Assembly (NCBI RefSeq): GCF_013375035.1
Contig: NZ_CP056032.1
Span: 2,216,001-2,280,000 of the forward strand
Length of the DNA stretch: 64,000 nt
Origin: Spirosoma sp. KUDC1026
GTDB taxonomy: Bacteria > Bacteroidota > Bacteroidia > Cytophagales > Spirosomataceae
Reading direction: 5' to 3'
The first letter of the stretch is position 1; every line of letters begins with the position of its first letter. Shown here one piece after another: positions 9,229 through 20,522 of the stretch. The notes under the pieces are model-generated. The model had not been told where the DNA came from, did no database searches, and saw only the letters and a program-made list of their open reading frames with translations. The translations under genes and the position numbers were made by a program.

Positions 9229-10452
9229 ATGAAAAAGATCATTGTCTCGTTCGCGACGGCGCTGGAGAACATTCGCTCCCGATTCTTCCATACCATCTTG
9301 TCCATTCTTGGCATTGTGATCGGCGTGGCTGCTTTGGTGGCTATCCTGTCGCTGATTGATGGTATGGAACAGTATGCTCACGAGCAGATCACGAAAACGA
9401 CGTCACTGAATGCGATTATGATTCAGTCGAATCCGTACAAGTCGGTCAATGACGTATCTGTCCGAAAAGACGACTATGTGTATTTCACCCACGATACGTT
9501 CCAGAAGATGGTAGCCTCGCTGACGAAGCCCGTTATACCTTATCTGGAATGGCGGCAATCCAGCGAGATTGTTGGAAAGGCAACCAGTCGTAAAGTAGGA
9601 ACAGTCGTCACCGGAACAACATTGCCACTTCATCCGGGCATCACGTTGGTTCATGGCCGGGCATTCACGGAAGCAGAACTTGACAATAAACGTCCGGTTG
9701 CGTTCATAAACCAGCGGATGGCCCGGCAACTGGTTGATAAGCAATCTGAGAAGCAAGCCGTTGGTCAGCAGATTGTTTACAACGGCACAGCCTTGACCGT
9801 AATTGGTGTCTGGACGGATAAAGATATCAGCTACGGTCAGTTGCTGATGCCATTGACCCTGGTATCCGACAGTGCGCTGAAAGCCACTCTGCCCATGGGA
9901 ATTATTGACGCGAAAAACGTAGAGAACGTGGTTGGGTTAAAGTCAGAAATCGAAAACTGGCTGAACGCCAATACCAGGAACAAACTAGACGATTTCACTA
10001 TCATCACGAACGAACAGCGGGTAAGCCAGGCGACCAAAGGTTTTCTACTTTTCCGGATAGTGATGGGGCTGATCGTTGGGATTTCGGTACTGGTGGGCGG
10101 AATCGGGGTGATGAATGTCCTGCTGATTTCAGTTACCGAACGAACAGTTGAGATCGGCGTTCGAAAAGCCCTTGGCGATAAAAAACGGGATATTCTCTGG
10201 CAGTTCCTATCCGAATCAATCACCATTTCGACCTTCGGTAGTTTGCTGGGGCTGGCACTGGGCGTACTCAGTACGTTGGCCTTTATTCCGATCGTGAAAG
10301 CGATGACTGCCGTTCCGTTTCAGGCGGCTTACACCTGGAACACATTTATAGTTATCGTAGTCATTGCCATGGTCATTGGGGTCGTTTTTGGTACGTATCC
10401 CGCCATGCGTGCTGCCCGGCTCGACCCGGTCGAAGCCATTCGGCGCGAATAA
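9229..10452 (+). CDS. ABC transporter permease, MacB-like, 4 TM
   Basis: A 407-residue permease of the short MacB type. TM1 is near 18-42, a periplasmic core follows (about 50-270), and three C-terminal TMs lie within the FtsX domain, with the motif ERTVEIGVRKALGDKK near 302 and an ending DPVEAIRRE. It is half the length of the other permeases here and of a different subfamily. No ATPase gene is next to it; it may use the ATPase at 35840-36517 or one outside the window. It is transcribed away from namZ. Confidence 0.9.
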   Translation: MKKIIVSFATALENIRSRFFHTILSILGIVIGVAALVAILSLIDGMEQYAHEQITKTTSLNAIMIQSNPYKSVNDVSVRKDDYVYFTHDTFQKMVASLTKPVIPYLEWRQSSEIVGKATSRKVGTVVTGTTLPLHPGITLVHGRAFTEAELDNKRPVAFINQRMARQLVDKQSEKQAVGQQIVYNGTALTVIGVWTDKDISYGQLLMPLTLVSDSALKATLPMGIIDAKNVENVVGLKSEIENWLNANTRNKLDDFTIITNEQRVSQATKGFLLFRIVMGLIVGISVLVGGIGVMNVLLISVTERTVEIGVRKALGDKKRDILWQFLSESITISTFGSLLGLALGVLSTLAFIPIVKAMTAVPFQAAYTWNTFIVIVVIAMVIGVVFGTYPAMRAARLDPVEAIRRE

Positions 10453-10721
10453 TATTCTTCGCTGAAAGCAAGTAGATTGATGGCTACCCTGAGATTTATC
10501 GTCCTAGACTGGCCGTAGCGAACGTACGCCATACCTTTTTCGCTATCATGAGTCGGGATCAGAATACCAGACGGCTGCGGCTATTCTGACGAATTGATAG
10601 GCGCAGCAGAGGTAGATCTTGAGCAGGGTGGCGTGAATAAAAGCAGTCAATCGCCGGAGCTGAACGAACGGAACGTAGCTATATCGTGAGCGTGTCAGAT
10701 AGATCGGCGCCCTGATAGATT

Positions 10722-10756
10722 TTTGTAATGACTTTATAAAACAAATCAATTTGATT
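10722..10756 (+). promoter_or_regulatory. Probable katG promoter with overlapping palindrome
   Basis: TTTG at 10722-10725, a 20-bp spacer, then TCAATTTG at 10746-10753 match the Bacteroidota vegetative promoter (TAnnTTTG) with one mismatch. A perfect palindrome AATCAATTTGATT (10744-10756) covers the -7 element and could be a peroxide-responsive operator. The rest of the 378-bp gap 10453-10830 shows no gene that I can support. Confidence 0.45.
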
Positions 10757-10791
10757 GATAAAGATTAAGGTCTTAATATTGCTCAAAATAG

Positions 10792-13125
<2,334 letters not shown>

Positions 13126-13147
13126 TTTTTAGTGTGGATAGAAGCAG

Positions 13148-13184
13148 CACAAGGCCGACCCGTTTGGGTTGGCCTTGTGTTTTT
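13148..13184 (+). terminator. Intrinsic terminator of katG
   Basis: A 14-bp stem (13148-13161 with 13166-13179, one G-T pair) with a 4-nt GTTT loop is followed by a run of T. It begins 22 bp after the katG stop. Confidence 0.9.
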
Positions 13185-13221
13185 AGGGTGTGGATAAAGT
13201 GCGTGGGAGTATTAGTACTTC

Positions 13222-15582
13222 CTACTCGCTCCTGAGTGATTTAACCGGATTGACGAGCGCGGCTTTAATGCTTTGGTAGCTGATCGTCAGAAAGGCAATG
13301 CCCATGGCCAGTAGGCTGACGAGGGCAAAGACGCGCCAGTCGATGGTAATTTTATAGGTGTACGCCTGTAACCAGTTGTCCATCGTGTACCAGGCCAGCG
13401 GGCTAGCGATCAGAATAGCCAGTGCAACCAGTTTCAGAAAGTCTTTTGATAGTAGACTCACCAGACTACTAACACTCGCGCCCAGCACCTTTCGGATACC
13501 AATTTCTTTGGTCCGACGTTCCGCCGAGAAAGCGACGAGTCCGAACAGGCCCAGGCAGGCAATCAGAATACCGGCAACTGTGAATACATTCAGCACGTTG
13601 GCCAACCGCTGTTCCGTTTGGAAAAGACGATTAAAGGCGTCATCGAGGAAATAGTAATCGAAAGGAGAGTCCGATGCGTGTTTCTGAACGATTTGTTCGA
13701 GCTTCTTGACCTGCTGCTGCAGGTCGACGCCTTTCCGGAAGCGGATGTACAGTGTACCATTGTAGTCTGCAAATCCCCGGCTGGTGTCGGGGCCAACCAT
13801 CAACAAGGTAGGTTGAATTGGGTCTTTTACCGAACTCATGTGGAAATCTTCGACCACCCCGCGCACCTCTTGCTGCCTATCGTTAATGGTTAGTACCTGC
13901 CCCAGTGGGTTCTTAGCGATACCCAACTCCTTTGCCGCTGTTTCATTGATAAACAACTGGCCAGCCACTGCGTCCTGTGGCGGATTTTTCCAACGTAACC
14001 TAAGCGTCGGTACAAACGAACTGTCAACGCTCAGACCAGCTAGTGTAACAGGCTTTTGACGTTTAGCCGTCTTAACCGACCAGACGTTGAAGCCACCGCC
14101 GTAAAATGCCATTGCGCTGGTCGCAATTCGGTCGACTCCGCTTTGCGCCAGTATGTCCTGCCGAAAACTGCTGTAATGGTTTCCCACTGATTTACTGAGC
14201 GAAATGCCCATCACCTGATCGACATTCAAGCCCAGATCCTTCGTCTGCATGTACCGGAGTTGCTGTTGAGCAACGACTGTACAAAAGATCAGCGTGATTG
14301 ACACGACGAACTGAAAAACGACCAATACTTGCCGAACCGATAGGTTTCCGGGCAGGTTGATTTGCCCTTTCAAGGTATTGATTGGGGCAAAGCGGGACAG
14401 CACAAAAGCCGGATAGCTACCCGATACCAGAATGCTCATCAGCAGAATACCCGAAAGCGTCAGTAGCGAAAAGGAACTCACTAAAAAAGACTGATCTATT
14501 TTGGCATCGATCAGGCTGAGAAACGGGTCTTTGAGCAGGAGCATCAAACCAACGCCCAGGCAAAACGATAGCGCACTGACGAAGGCCGATTCGACAAAAA
14601 ACTGGCCGATGAGCGCGCGTTGATTGCCACCCAGCACTTTGCGCATACTGACTTCTTTGGCCCGTACCGTAGCGCGCGCTGTGGTCAGGTTCATGTAATT
14701 GATCAGCGCCAGTAACAGAACGCTGATACCGATCCAGAGAAAGGTTTGAACGTAGCTGCCAACCATCGAATTTGTGACAAACCCACCAATGTGCATGCCT
14801 GTCAGTGGGTCGATAATGGCCGTTACGTTCACTTTCGGCTCGTTGGAAAGCTTGACGTACTTGTTGAGGAATGATGCGAATTGCTTACTGGTAATTTGCG
14901 GACTCAGGCGGAAATATGTCTCGCCTTCGGGCGCCGTTTCCCAGCGCCAGGCGGGGGCAAGCTGTTTGAAGCTGCTGGTCGAAATCAGCATTGGAAACGT
15001 GAACGCCGTGTTCGACGGTAAATCCTCCATGACCCCAGCCACCGTGAGCCGATGCGCGTTGTTGAATACCACCGTTTTGCCCATCGGATCGGCCTGACCA
15101 AAGAATTTACGGGCTAGTGATGCTGTCAGGATAACAGAATTAGGCTGCGAGAGAGCAATTCGACCGTTGCCCTGCTTCATCGGAAACGCGAAAAAGTCGA
15201 AGAACGAAGAATCGGCGTAGTGAATGTCTTTGACGAAAAACTGCTGATTCTGGTGGCGAACAATGTCTTTACCCTGCCAGTCGCTGGGAATCAACCGGGT
15301 CATTTGTTCCACCTGCGGTACCTGACGTTTGATCCGATCACTCACCGTAAACGATACGGCTACCGAGTTGAGCTGCATCCCATCACGTTCCTGCTGGATT
15401 GTCATGCGAACTATCTGCTGCGCTTTTGAGTGAAAGCGGTCGTAGTTGTACTCGTGTACGACGTACAGCAGCATCAGCATACTAATGGCCATACCCAGCG
15501 CCAGCCCGCCGATGTTCAGAGCGGAGTACAATTTGTTACGCCACAGGTTTCGCAAGGCAAGTCGGAAATAGCTTTGAAGCAT
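13222..15582 (-). CDS. ABC transporter permease, FtsX/MacB family
   Basis: A 786-residue permease starting MLQSYFRLALRNLWRNKLY, with two periplasmic MacB cores and two FtsX domains. The first FtsX domain reads NYMNLTTARATVRAKEVSMRKVLGG and the second RRTKEIGIRKVLGASVSS, ending VNPVKSLRSE. It is the last gene of a minus-strand run of six permeases (13222-27837). The gap from the gene before it is 107 bp with no clear promoter, so it is probably read as part of that run. Confidence 0.93.
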   Translation of the reverse strand: MLQSYFRLALRNLWRNKLYSALNIGGLALGMAISMLMLLYVVHEYNYDRFHSKAQQIVRMTIQQERDGMQLNSVAVSFTVSDRIKRQVPQVEQMTRLIPSDWQGKDIVRHQNQQFFVKDIHYADSSFFDFFAFPMKQGNGRIALSQPNSVILTASLARKFFGQADPMGKTVVFNNAHRLTVAGVMEDLPSNTAFTFPMLISTSSFKQLAPAWRWETAPEGETYFRLSPQITSKQFASFLNKYVKLSNEPKVNVTAIIDPLTGMHIGGFVTNSMVGSYVQTFLWIGISVLLLALINYMNLTTARATVRAKEVSMRKVLGGNQRALIGQFFVESAFVSALSFCLGVGLMLLLKDPFLSLIDAKIDQSFLVSSFSLLTLSGILLMSILVSGSYPAFVLSRFAPINTLKGQINLPGNLSVRQVLVVFQFVVSITLIFCTVVAQQQLRYMQTKDLGLNVDQVMGISLSKSVGNHYSSFRQDILAQSGVDRIATSAMAFYGGGFNVWSVKTAKRQKPVTLAGLSVDSSFVPTLRLRWKNPPQDAVAGQLFINETAAKELGIAKNPLGQVLTINDRQQEVRGVVEDFHMSSVKDPIQPTLLMVGPDTSRGFADYNGTLYIRFRKGVDLQQQVKKLEQIVQKHASDSPFDYYFLDDAFNRLFQTEQRLANVLNVFTVAGILIACLGLFGLVAFSAERRTKEIGIRKVLGASVSSLVSLLSKDFLKLVALAILIASPLAWYTMDNWLQAYTYKITIDWRVFALVSLLAMGIAFLTISYQSIKAALVNPVKSLRSE

Positions 15583-15689
15583 ATGAGTAGTAGATTACAT
15601 GAGTAGGTCTGCTAATGCACTTGCAGGACGTTCGACAAACTGGAGCGGATAGCCTTACTCGGCCACCAGCCTTTAGTAGCTTCTTGACG

Positions 15690-18071
15690 TTAATCGGTAT
15701 TCTTCAGAGTATCGGCCAGCCGGACGTTGGCGAGTTGCAGGCTCTGCCGGGCTACGGCTACCGCAGCTGTTAGTAGCACTAGGGTATTCGCCACGACAAA
15801 AGGCCAGGCACTTAGCTGAAATGCACCGGTAAACGCCTGCGTGTTGGCCAGTACCCACCGCGCCCACAGCCAGCAGAGCACGTTGGCCAGTCCACCCGCC
15901 AGTACCAGCAGGGTGACAAACTCCCGGTTCACCAGCAGGATTACCTGTCCAACGGTAGCGCCCAGTACTTTCCGCACGCTGACTTCCTTGACCCGGCGCG
16001 TAAAGTGCTGCACCGCCAGGCCGTACAGGCCCAGGCAGGCAATCAGCAGGGCCAGCCCAGCCAGGTACCCAAAGCCCTTGGCCAGCTTCTCGGAGGTGTC
16101 GTTGAAATCGTTGAACACGTCTTTCTGGTAGAAGGCCGATAGCATCGTGTGCGGAAACGTAGCCTTATAGAAGCGTTCCAGGTCGGCCACCAGCGCGGGG
16201 CCGGTACCGGGCGCAAACCGCACGAGCAGGTACTGAAACTGGGGCGCTTCGGCCGTTCGGAACAGGACGGGCCGGGCCACTCCCGAACCGAGCAGTTTGA
16301 AATTGCGGACAACGCCTGCTACCGTAACAAGCTGACTATCGACGCGCATGACGTTGCCAAGGGCTGAGGGCACCGACCAGCCCTGCTGCTGCGCGAATGT
16401 CTCATTAATCAATACCGACTGGGCGTTTTCGACGGTACGCGCTGCATCGAACGATTGGCCGGCCGCCAGTTGGAGTCCCAGCGCATCGAGGTAATCGGCC
16501 CCGACACGGTACTGAATTACCTGCTTTTCCTGAGCGCCAATCCGGACCGGTTGCCGGATCAACGACTCGCCAACATGATTAACTGCCCCGGCTACGGTCT
16601 GCACGGCAGCATGCCGGGTCAGTTCATTTTTCACAATTGTGTACTGCGTGCTGTCGGTCAGGCGAATGACCAGCGTTGGGTTTGGGTCGTAGCCCCAGTC
16701 CAGATCACGCCATTGCTGCCCCGCGCTCGACAGCACCACGCCGATAATGACGGCAATGAACGCCAGCGCGAATTGCCCGACCAGTAGTACGCGTCCGAGG
16801 GTTTGGCGGCTACCAAACTGCTGCCGACCCGCAAATATGGCAATGGGTCGGAACGCTGATACGTACAGGGCCGGGTAAGCCCCCGACGCCAGCGCGGTAA
16901 ACAGGAGAATGCTGAGCAGGAATACCCAGAGCGGGGCGTTGTTGGTAAACGACAAGGCTATATTCAGCACCATTACGTCGTTGAACAGCGGTACCAGAAA
17001 GCCCGCCGTCAGCAGCAGACCCAGGCCAAGAGCGACGGTGCAAAGCAGCAGGTTCTCAATCATGAATTGCAGAATAAGCTGCTGCCTCGTTCCTCCCATT
17101 ACTTTTCGCACGCCGATCTCTTTTAGCCGCCGGGTTACGCTGCCCAGCGCAATGTTGACGTAGTTGGCGCAGGAGACCGCCATCATCACGAGGGCAATCA
17201 ACCCAAACAGCACCGTAATCAGCGGATGATTGGCTTCAGTAGGTCGGTGGATTACTTCGTGCGCGTCGGGCGATGGGTGGCGTAGGTTTTCGAGCGTAAA
17301 TGATTGGATGGGCCCCTCGCGATTGCTGGCATTATACAGCGCGACGTACCGACTCAACTGACCCGCCAGCAGCGGGCCATCGGCAGGCTGGTTCGTTTCG
17401 ACAAACAGACCGCTGAGATGCGTCGTCCAATCCTGGTTTTTCAGGCTGGTATGGATAGAATGATAGCCGGTCAGAAAGTCGAAGTGAAAGCCCGCGTTGG
17501 TCGGAAACGGCTGTGCGACCCCTTGAATCGTAAACTGTTTTTGTTCGTGCGTACCTACCCGCAGCGTAAACGGTTGCCCGATTGGTAGCTGGCCGGGAAA
17601 GTATTTCTCGGCTACCTCGTGGCTGATGATAAGTGCGGTGGGGTCGGCCAGTACGCGTGGGCTTCCGTAGTGCAGCGGAAACGTAAACAGGCTGAAAAAA
17701 TTGGTATCAGCGTAGGTTAGCGTTTCGTCGACCAGCGTTTCCTTGTCGAACACCTGAACGCGCTCGCGCTCGATTCGTACGGTCTGTTTTACCTGCGGAA
17801 AATGGGCGGTCAGTTCGGCCGCGAGGGGAGCGGGCGCGTCACCCAGCGTTTGCGTTTTGCCTGTATCCTCGTCATTATGCTGTACATACTCGACCATGAA
17901 AATACGGTCGCCGTTCTGGTGGAAGTTGTCCAGTGTCCAGTAATTTTTCAGCACCAGAAATACCGTAATGGCGCAGGCCACCGCCACCGACAAGCCCACT
18001 ACGTTGATAAGCGATGTAAGCCGGTTAGCGAGCAGATTGCGGTAGGCAAGCAGAAAATAAGTACGTAACAT
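15690..18071 (-). CDS. ABC transporter permease, FtsX/MacB family, divergent member
   Basis: A 793-residue permease; the ATG at 18071 (MLRTYFLLAYRNLLANRLT) is preferred over an in-frame TTG seven codons earlier. The first FtsX domain reads NYVNIALGSVTRRLKEIGVRKVMGG. The second reads RRVKEVSVRKVLGATVGQ and ends LADTLKNTD instead of the VNPVKSLRSE tail shared by most of the array. The DNA also looks more GC-rich than that of its neighbours. It is the most diverged member and may have a different history or partner. It follows the upstream permease by 44 bp. Confidence 0.92.
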   Translation of the reverse strand: MLRTYFLLAYRNLLANRLTSLINVVGLSVAVACAITVFLVLKNYWTLDNFHQNGDRIFMVEYVQHNDEDTGKTQTLGDAPAPLAAELTAHFPQVKQTVRIERERVQVFDKETLVDETLTYADTNFFSLFTFPLHYGSPRVLADPTALIISHEVAEKYFPGQLPIGQPFTLRVGTHEQKQFTIQGVAQPFPTNAGFHFDFLTGYHSIHTSLKNQDWTTHLSGLFVETNQPADGPLLAGQLSRYVALYNASNREGPIQSFTLENLRHPSPDAHEVIHRPTEANHPLITVLFGLIALVMMAVSCANYVNIALGSVTRRLKEIGVRKVMGGTRQQLILQFMIENLLLCTVALGLGLLLTAGFLVPLFNDVMVLNIALSFTNNAPLWVFLLSILLFTALASGAYPALYVSAFRPIAIFAGRQQFGSRQTLGRVLLVGQFALAFIAVIIGVVLSSAGQQWRDLDWGYDPNPTLVIRLTDSTQYTIVKNELTRHAAVQTVAGAVNHVGESLIRQPVRIGAQEKQVIQYRVGADYLDALGLQLAAGQSFDAARTVENAQSVLINETFAQQQGWSVPSALGNVMRVDSQLVTVAGVVRNFKLLGSGVARPVLFRTAEAPQFQYLLVRFAPGTGPALVADLERFYKATFPHTMLSAFYQKDVFNDFNDTSEKLAKGFGYLAGLALLIACLGLYGLAVQHFTRRVKEVSVRKVLGATVGQVILLVNREFVTLLVLAGGLANVLCWLWARWVLANTQAFTGAFQLSAWPFVVANTLVLLTAAVAVARQSLQLANVRLADTLKNTD

Positions 18072-18115
18072 AGTAGGCAGTATAAGGAACAATAGCGTTC
18101 GTCCGTTTCGGCTAT

Positions 18116-20509
18116 TTACTCAGACCGAAGTGATTTAACCGGGTTGACCAGTGCCGCCTGGATGCTCTGGAAACTCACTGTCAGCAGGGTAATGAATGCC
18201 GTACCTGCACCAGTCAGGGCAAAAATCCACCAGCTAATCGTGGTGTGATATGTGTAGGACAGGAGCCATTTACTTAGAAAATAGTACGCGAAAGGAGTAG
18301 CTATTCCTAAGGCAAGCAGTACCAAAAGGACGAAATCTTTTGAGAGTAATCCCCACAGATTCAGCACTGATGCGCCCAGCACTTTGCGCACGCCGATCTC
18401 TTTCGTCCGTTGTGCGGCCATAAATGAAGCTAGTCCAAAGATGCCCAGACAGGAAATGAAAATGGCTAGTGCCGCGAAGATGGACGCCAGCGTGCCAATT
18501 CGTTCTTCACTACGAAATTTCTGATCGTACTCATCATCGACAAACGTATAGTTGAATGGCGTATCGGGCAGGTGTTCCTTCAACACATCACGGATGGTTG
18601 CCAGGGCGGCTTGCGGACTGCGGTCCGGGTTGAGTCGCATAGTCAGGAATTTACCGGGCTTCGGGCCAATGTAGAAGACGGACGGTTGGGCAGGTTCGTA
18701 AGGGGAATCCATTACCAGGTCCCGAATGATACCGATAACATGAAAGCTGATATTGAACCCATTTCCGGTCCAGGTGATGGTTTTGCCGAGAACGTCCTTG
18801 AGGCCCATAAACGCTACGGCTGACTCATTCAAAACGATTCCCAGCGAGTCGGAAGCCAGTTGTTGGGAGAAATCGCGCCCCTGCTTAAACTCCCAGCCGA
18901 CGGTTTTACCAAACTCATGCGACACGCTGATCGTCGCGAAGTTGACCTGTAACGCAGGGTCTTTGCCCGTCCAGTTGAAGCCGCCATTAGTTGACTGTAC
19001 TTCGGTCAGCGGGCTGGCCGATTCACCCACGTCGAGCACCGCTCCCGACCGGATCAGCTCGTTGCGCACGGTTTGCCGGTGTCGTTCGTAATGCGGCACG
19101 TTCAGGGGCAGCGTGATCAACCCGTTCCGGCTGTAGCCGATGGGGCGGTTTTTGGCAAACTGAATCTGCTGATAAACTACCAGCGTGCCGATAATCAGCG
19201 TGATAGATACCGTGAACTGCACCACCACCAGCACCTGCCGGGGCGTGGTAATACTTTTGCCGGTTTGCAGGATTCCCTTCAACACCGCGATGGGCCGAAA
19301 CGACGACAGGTACAAGGCGGGGTAACTACCGGTAATAAGTCCCGTCAGCAAAGTAAATCCTGCCCCAGCCGCCCAGAATAGTGGATTCGTGAACGGAACG
19401 GTGAGCTGCTTACTGGCAACCTGATTGAAGAAGGGCATGGCCAGAAAAACCAGCCCGATAGCCACTGTGTAGGCCAGGGCCACTACCAGCAGCGACTCGC
19501 CGAAGAACTGTGTTACCAACTCCTGTCGGCCGGAACCGATGGCTTTGCGAATGCCGACCTCTTTGGCCCGATTGACGGAACGGGCCGTGCTCAGGTTCAT
19601 AAAATTGATGCAGGCCAGCAGCAATACAAACAGGCCAATCAGCCCGAAGAGCCAGACAAATTGAATCCGGCCGCCTTCGTTGACGCCGTTTTTCCAGTCG
19701 GAGTACAAGTGCCAGCGCGACATTGGGTACAGCAATACTTCGGGATTCTGAGCTGCATCGGCGTTCGTTTTACCAACAAGCAGGTTTTTGACAGATGCCG
19801 ATGCCGCAGCAAAACTGACTGAGGGAGTCAGTTCGACGTAAATTTCAAACGAGGTGTTGGTCCAGTCGTCTTTGGCTCTGCTTACCCAGTCTGTCGACGC
19901 AGCATAGAGGGCCCAGGGGGCTATGAACTGCACATCGGCAAAGCTGCTTCCTGGGGGCAAATCGTCGTAAACCCCCGTCACGTTGACGGTCATGGCGTTG
20001 TCGAGCGTCAGGGTTTTGTGCAAGGGGTTCGTATTGCCGAATAAGGCCCGAGCCAGCGAGGCCGACAGAAGTATGGATGCTGGTTCGGTAAGCCCGGCCC
20101 GACTACCTTTGAGCATGGTTAACGACAACATTTCTGGTGCGCCGGGCGTCATGAATTTGCCGCTTCTTGAAAAGACCTGATTCGCCAGTGTGATCGTGTG
20201 CATGCTGGTCCACCAGGCTAATTCAACGTGTTTAAACGCATCGCCGTAGGTCGTTTTCAGGCTCTGGGCCAACGGGATAGGCAACCCGGCCCGAGTATCG
20301 GTTTTTCCATTGACCGTGCGGTTACGCATCACCTGGGCGATACGGTCGTAATGCGGAAACGACTTATTAACTGATACCTCATCGTAAATCCATATACCAA
20401 TCAGCATCGCCACAGCCATACCCACCGCCAGCCCGCCGATGTTAATTGCTGAGTAGCCTTTGTTGCGAATCAGATTGCGCCAGGCGATTTTGAAATAATT
20501 CGTGAACAT
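18116..20509 (-). CDS. ABC transporter permease, FtsX/MacB family
   Basis: A 797-residue permease beginning MFTNYFKIAWRNLIRNKGYSAINIGG. The first FtsX domain has NFMNLSTARSVNRAKEVGIRKAIGSG and the second QRTKEIGVRKVLGASVLN, with a VNPVKSLRSE ending. Each half has a MacB-like periplasmic core, so eight membrane segments are expected. It starts 13 bp after the stop of the upstream permease, which indicates co-transcription. Confidence 0.93.
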   Translation of the reverse strand: MFTNYFKIAWRNLIRNKGYSAINIGGLAVGMAVAMLIGIWIYDEVSVNKSFPHYDRIAQVMRNRTVNGKTDTRAGLPIPLAQSLKTTYGDAFKHVELAWWTSMHTITLANQVFSRSGKFMTPGAPEMLSLTMLKGSRAGLTEPASILLSASLARALFGNTNPLHKTLTLDNAMTVNVTGVYDDLPPGSSFADVQFIAPWALYAASTDWVSRAKDDWTNTSFEIYVELTPSVSFAAASASVKNLLVGKTNADAAQNPEVLLYPMSRWHLYSDWKNGVNEGGRIQFVWLFGLIGLFVLLLACINFMNLSTARSVNRAKEVGIRKAIGSGRQELVTQFFGESLLVVALAYTVAIGLVFLAMPFFNQVASKQLTVPFTNPLFWAAGAGFTLLTGLITGSYPALYLSSFRPIAVLKGILQTGKSITTPRQVLVVVQFTVSITLIIGTLVVYQQIQFAKNRPIGYSRNGLITLPLNVPHYERHRQTVRNELIRSGAVLDVGESASPLTEVQSTNGGFNWTGKDPALQVNFATISVSHEFGKTVGWEFKQGRDFSQQLASDSLGIVLNESAVAFMGLKDVLGKTITWTGNGFNISFHVIGIIRDLVMDSPYEPAQPSVFYIGPKPGKFLTMRLNPDRSPQAALATIRDVLKEHLPDTPFNYTFVDDEYDQKFRSEERIGTLASIFAALAIFISCLGIFGLASFMAAQRTKEIGVRKVLGASVLNLWGLLSKDFVLLVLLALGIATPFAYYFLSKWLLSYTYHTTISWWIFALTGAGTAFITLLTVSFQSIQAALVNPVKSLRSE

Positions 20510-20522
20510 CGTCGTGTAGGAT

